A stretch of DNA of 64,000 nt from Streptomyces composti (GTDB lineage: Bacteria > Actinomycetota > Actinomycetes > Streptomycetales > Streptomycetaceae): assembly GCF_012034205.1 (NCBI RefSeq), contig NZ_JAATEM010000022.1, positions 62,001-126,000 of the forward strand, read 5' to 3'. The notes beneath the pieces are model-generated. The model did not search any database. It was not told where the DNA came from and was given only the letters and a program-made list of their open reading frames with translations. The translations under genes were made by a program, and so were the position numbers. Below, one piece after another: positions 61,255 through 64,000 of this stretch; the first letter of the stretch is position 1; each line of letters starts with the position of its first letter.

Positions 61255-62169
61255 TCAGATGGCGACGCCCTTCGAGCGCAGGTAGGAGATCGGGTCCACG
61301 TCGGAGCCGTAGTCCGGCGTGGTGCGGATCTCGAAGTGCAGGTGCGGGCCGGTGACGTTGCCGGTCGCACCGGAGAGTCCGACCTGCTGCCCGGCGCTCA
61401 CCGTCTGGCCGGCCGAGACGGACAGCGAGGACAGGTGGGCGTACTGGGCGTAGTGGCCGTCGTTGAGCTTGATGACGACCTGGTTGCCGTAGGCGCCGCC
61501 CCAGCCGGCGGAGACCACGGTGCCGGCGCCGACGGCCTTCAGGGAGGTGCCGGTCGGAACGCTGAAGTCGACACCGGTGTGGTAGCCGCTGGACCACATG
61601 CTGCCGGCCACCTTGTAGGCGGTGCCGACGCCGCCGCCGGGCACGGGCGAGCTGAAGCCGGAGGTGGTGGCGGCCTGCTGGGCCTTGGGAGCGGACTGCT
61701 TCTGAGCCTTCTCGGCCTGGGGCTTCGCGGCCTGGGGCTTCGCGGCCGGCTTCGACTCCGGCTCGGCGGCGGTGGACTTCTTCGGCGCGCTCTGGGCGGC
61801 CTTGCCGTCGATGGTGAGCTTCAGACCCGGGTGGATGAGCGACGGGTCCTCACCGACGGCCTCGCGGTTGTCGGCGTACAGCTTCTTCCAGCCGCCGTCG
61901 ACGCCCTCCTGGTCGGCGATCTTGGCGAGGTAGTCGCCGGCCTTCACGGTGTACGTGCGGGCCTCGCCGCGCTTGTCGCCGTCGGCCTTCTGGCCGGCGA
62001 CGGAATGCGCCTGGACGGTCTTTTCCGGGGCCACCTGCTGGGGGGCGGCGTTGGCCGAGGTGGCGCCGAGAAGCGGCAGCGCGAGTGCGGCGCCACCGGT
62101 GCCGGCGACGGCGATGGATCGGGTGAAACTAAGCGTCCTGGGACGGCGGTGCTTACCCTTCGCGGGCAT
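61255..62169 (-). CDS. Secreted LysM + M23 peptidase (cell-wall endopeptidase)
   Basis: 304 residues from the ATG at 62169 (GGAGAGGAA upstream). Signal peptide with cleavage at ATSANA-APQQ (about 42). LysM about 70-120 (RTYTVKAGDYLAKIADQEGV). An Ala/Lys/Pro-rich linker. M23 domain about 175-304 with the zinc ligands in HTGVDFS and GPHLHFEI. It should bind and cut peptidoglycan. A ydaO riboswitch lies in its leader, tying it to cyclic di-AMP. Confidence 0.96.
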   Translation of the reverse strand: MPAKGKHRRPRTLSFTRSIAVAGTGGAALALPLLGATSANAAPQQVAPEKTVQAHSVAGQKADGDKRGEARTYTVKAGDYLAKIADQEGVDGGWKKLYADNREAVGEDPSLIHPGLKLTIDGKAAQSAPKKSTAAEPESKPAAKPQAAKPQAEKAQKQSAPKAQQAATTSGFSSPVPGGGVGTAYKVAGSMWSSGYHTGVDFSVPTGTSLKAVGAGTVVSAGWGGAYGNQVVIKLNDGHYAQYAHLSSLSVSAGQTVSAGQQVGLSGATGNVTGPHLHFEIRTTPDYGSDVDPISYLRSKGVAI

Positions 62170-62182
62170 GACGAATTCCTCT

Positions 62183-62366
62183 CCGGCGCCTGCGAGGTGA
62201 GCTGTCGGGTTCGGGCTGGAGATGCCCGGCCGCGCCTCAACGCGACTTAACCCCAAGCCTGTTCCGGAGACCGGTCCAGGCAGTCTTACCTGTGGGTCCC
62301 CCGCTCCTGCCGAACACGGGTCAGTGGTGTGTGCGGGCTCCGGACGGCGGCAGGATTAGGCGTCCG
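62183..62366 (-). promoter_or_regulatory. ydaO-type cyclic di-AMP riboswitch
   Basis: Read leftward, the leader of the M23 peptidase gene carries the ydaO consensus blocks: CGCCTAATCCTGCCG near the 5' end, GCAGGAGCGGGGGACCCA, GGGGTTAAGTCGCG, GCCCGAACCCGACAGC, and CTCACCTCGCAGGCGCCGG at the 3' end. The P1 stem forms between CGCCT (62362-62358) and AGGCG (62191-62187). The ribosome site GGAGAGGAA starts at once after P1, so ligand binding could govern initiation or early termination. In Streptomyces such riboswitches sit before cell-wall hydrolase genes (e.g. rpf types). Confidence 0.9.
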
Positions 62367-62836
62367 TCCGGATCGGTGTGGAACGTAAGCGAGCAAGACG
62401 CAATGGGACAAGCACGAGGTTCCCTGCGAAGCCGTTTTTCCGTGATCCACAGGCACAAATGCGGTCACCGAGCGTCGCACCGGAATCCGCGCGGGCGGCG
62501 AATTCCCTTGTGATGCACGTGAATTACGTGAACATGGCGACAACACATCGTCACGGATATGACGATGCTCACGCACCCCATTCCCATCTCCCTTTCTTCC
62601 GGGGCACGTTATGGCGAAATGACCTAAACGGACAGAACGGTTCAAGAGATGATTTGGCGGCCGTGTCGCCGGCGCCGCGACAGGGCGCGCCGAGCCCGGC
62701 CGTCCCGCCGGACACCTCGTGGCATATCGCCCATATCGACGGGGTAGCTCGTTCTCGTTGCCCTGGGCAGCCATGTCGTATCGTCGACAGAGCCTGCCGC
62801 CGAGCCGTGCGGCGGCGCAGAGTGGGAGGAGCCCCC
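62367..62836. other. Intergenic region: promoters of the riboswitch transcript and of the phosphatase gene
   Basis: 470 nt without a supported gene. It contains the dyad CACGTGAATTACGTG (62516-62530; arms CACGT/ACGTG), also readable as two direct ACGTGAA copies, in an A/T-richer patch that probably includes the leftward riboswitch promoter. TATCGT at 62779-62784 may be the -10 of the phosphatase gene. Confidence 0.5.
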
Positions 62837-63634
62837 GTGACGCAGCACATCCCGGCGACCGAGCCCGAGCTGGCCGGAGTACGCAACTTCCGCGACGTGG
62901 GTGGCCTGCCGACCGTGGACGGACGACGGGTGCGGCACGGCATGCTGTTCCGCAGCGGTCATCTGGCGCACGCTACGGCCGAGGACGCGGCCTTCCTCTC
63001 CTCCCTGGGGCTGCACACGATCTTCGACTTCCGCAACGCGGCCGACCAGAAGCTGGAGGGGCCGGACGTCGAGCTGCCGGGCGTGCGCAATGTGAACCTG
63101 CCGCTGAGCGACCCGGCCGACGGCGCCGAGTTCTGGAAGATGGTCCGCGACGGCGACCTGGAGCAGCTGCGCGAGATCCTCGACGACGGCAAGGGTGCCG
63201 CCCGGATGATCCACTCCTACCGGACCATGATCGTCACACGGACCGCGGAGCACTCCCGGGTGCTGCACTCGCTCGCCGAGGACAGCGTCCCCGCACTGAT
63301 GCACTGCGCGGCGGGCAAGGACCGCGCGGGCCTGTCGGTGGCGGTGACGCTGCTCGCGCTGGGCGTCGAGCGGGACGCGATCTTCGAGGACTATCTGAAG
63401 TCCAACGCCAAGCACCGGCGCTACAAGGTGCGCCGCAGCAGCGACGCTCCCGCGGCCCACTCGCCCGAGGTGATGGAGCTGCTCAGCCCCCTGTTCGACG
63501 CCCGTGCCGAGTACCTGTCGGCCGCCCTGGAGACCATCGACGAGACCTGGGGCGGCGTGGACGCCTACCTGGAGCAGGGGCTGTCGTTCGGCCCCGAACA
63601 CCGGCAGCGGCTGCGCGAGCGCCTGCTGGACTGA
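62837..63634 (+). CDS. Tyrosine-protein-phosphatase-like protein
   Basis: 265 residues from a GTG at 62837 (GGAGGA upstream). Active-site loop HCAAGKDRAGLS (C-x5-R with GKDR, lipid-phosphatase-like) and the family start LAGVRNFRDVGGLPTVDGRR. Relatives (Y_phosphatase3) act on phosphotyrosine or phosphoinositides. Cytoplasmic. Confidence 0.95.
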   Translation: MTQHIPATEPELAGVRNFRDVGGLPTVDGRRVRHGMLFRSGHLAHATAEDAAFLSSLGLHTIFDFRNAADQKLEGPDVELPGVRNVNLPLSDPADGAEFWKMVRDGDLEQLREILDDGKGAARMIHSYRTMIVTRTAEHSRVLHSLAEDSVPALMHCAAGKDRAGLSVAVTLLALGVERDAIFEDYLKSNAKHRRYKVRRSSDAPAAHSPEVMELLSPLFDARAEYLSAALETIDETWGGVDAYLEQGLSFGPEHRQRLRERLLD

Positions 63635-63675
63635 GCGCCGCCGGGCGGCGCACCTGCCGCCGGCCTTGGAGCCCG

Positions 63676-63834
63676 CTACTTGGCGCCCACCTCGAACAGC
63701 AGGTAGATGAAGGCGGCCAGGACGTGACCCACCGCGATGTAGACGAAGAGCCTCACCCACAGCGCGCGGGGGAACCTCTCCTCCATGTCCCTGGTGCTCC
63801 GGCCTGCGTCCTGCGTGTGCGTGTCGTCGGTCAC
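63676..63834 (-). CDS. DUF6126-like small membrane protein
   Basis: 52 residues from a GTG at 63834 that overlaps the stop of the upstream regulator gene (GTGA). The N-terminus is polar (VTDDTHTQDAGRSTRDMEER), then FPRALWVRL and a single TM segment (FVYIAVGHVLAAFIYLLFEV). Members usually follow an XRE regulator, as here. Function unknown. Confidence 0.85.
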   Translation of the reverse strand: MTDDTHTQDAGRSTRDMEERFPRALWVRLFVYIAVGHVLAAFIYLLFEVGAK

Positions 63835-64000
63835 GGTGCCTCTTCACGGGTCGGGCCCAGGCACAGTGCGGCCGTGGGACTCTGCAGCAAGGTGTGGACG
63901 AACAGCAGCTCGAGCCCGTCGGGGTCCTCGGCCGCGATCCGGTGCGGGGTGAGCGAGTCGAAGTGGGCGCTGTCGCCCGGCCCCAGCCGGTGCACCCCGT
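63831..64000 (-). CDS. XRE/cupin regulator, C-terminal part (cut by window edge)
   Basis: 56 C-terminal residues: VHRLGPGDSAHFDSLTPHRI, then LELLFVHTLLQSPTAALCLG and a final PTREEAP. The cupin metal-side pattern GDSAHFDSLTPHR matches XRE regulators with a C-terminal cupin sensor. The HTH is outside the window. Its stop overlaps the start of the DUF6126-like gene. Confidence 0.75.
   Translation of the reverse strand, partial: GVHRLGPGDSAHFDSLTPHRIAAEDPDGLELLFVHTLLQSPTAALCLGPTREEAP

Overview
The window is about 73% GC with strong G/C bias at third codon positions. It has SABATH, CHAT, conservon (cvn) and DUF574/DUF6126-type genes, many leaderless starts, and three tRNA-Pro copies. Together this points to a Streptomyces (or very close actinomycete) chromosome. 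I see no phage, plasmid, transposase or CRISPR signature. Most genes have well-known relatives.

Left end (1-7.8 kb): an accessory-looking block. A subtilisin-like protease and an ECF-type sigma factor (cut by the window edge) run leftward. They are divergent from a TPR-CHAT (caspase-like) protein, followed by a secreted Asp/Gly-rich helical-repeat protein. That protein overlaps, tail to tail, a five-TM membrane protein. This is the best candidate for a poorly described system, perhaps a protease/sigma-factor switch.

7.9-9.6 kb: a tRNA-Pro(GGG), a cupin protein and a LacI regulator. 9.6-26.6 kb: a large inositol/cyclitol catabolic region. It has two LacI-type regulators, three Gfo/Idh/MocA dehydrogenases, and a PhyH dioxygenase-SDR-dehydrogenase operon. 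A leftward import/oxidation operon (substrate-binding protein, permease, ATPase, IolE-like isomerase, inositol dehydrogenase) diverges from a rightward iolC-aldolase-iolB-iolD-gntR operon. The two operons share a 111-bp control region with mirror-image promoters.

26.6-38 kb: housekeeping and small-family genes. These include DUF427, Nudix, a second tRNA-Pro, DUF309, the cobF/cobK pair of cobalamin synthesis, a diacylglycerol-kinase-like protein, a TSUP permease and a thiolase behind a palindromic operator. They also include an alpha/beta hydrolase broken by a single missing base, a Dps protein, DUF3140, a DUF574 methyltransferase and a Nudix-like protein. 38-44.4 kb: a maltose-type sugar ABC importer with its own ATPase, then a NarL/DesK-like two-component pair.

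44.4-50.7 kb: a small secreted-peptide ORF with its own terminator, the third tRNA-Pro, and a split transketolase driven by a MerR-type 19-bp-spacer promoter. MmcQ/YjbR and LysR genes and the tdh-kbl threonine catabolic operon follow. 50.8-55.1 kb: a conservon (CvnA-B-C-D) with a trailing GAF gene. 55.5-60.2 kb: a SABATH-type carboxyl methyltransferase with a DHA2 exporter, an MBL-fold hydrolase and a TetR regulator. 60.2-64 kb: a GDSL hydrolase, a LysM/M23 cell-wall peptidase behind a ydaO (cyclic di-AMP) riboswitch, a tyrosine-phosphatase-like protein, and a DUF6126 micro-membrane protein overlapping an XRE/cupin regulator that is cut by the window end.
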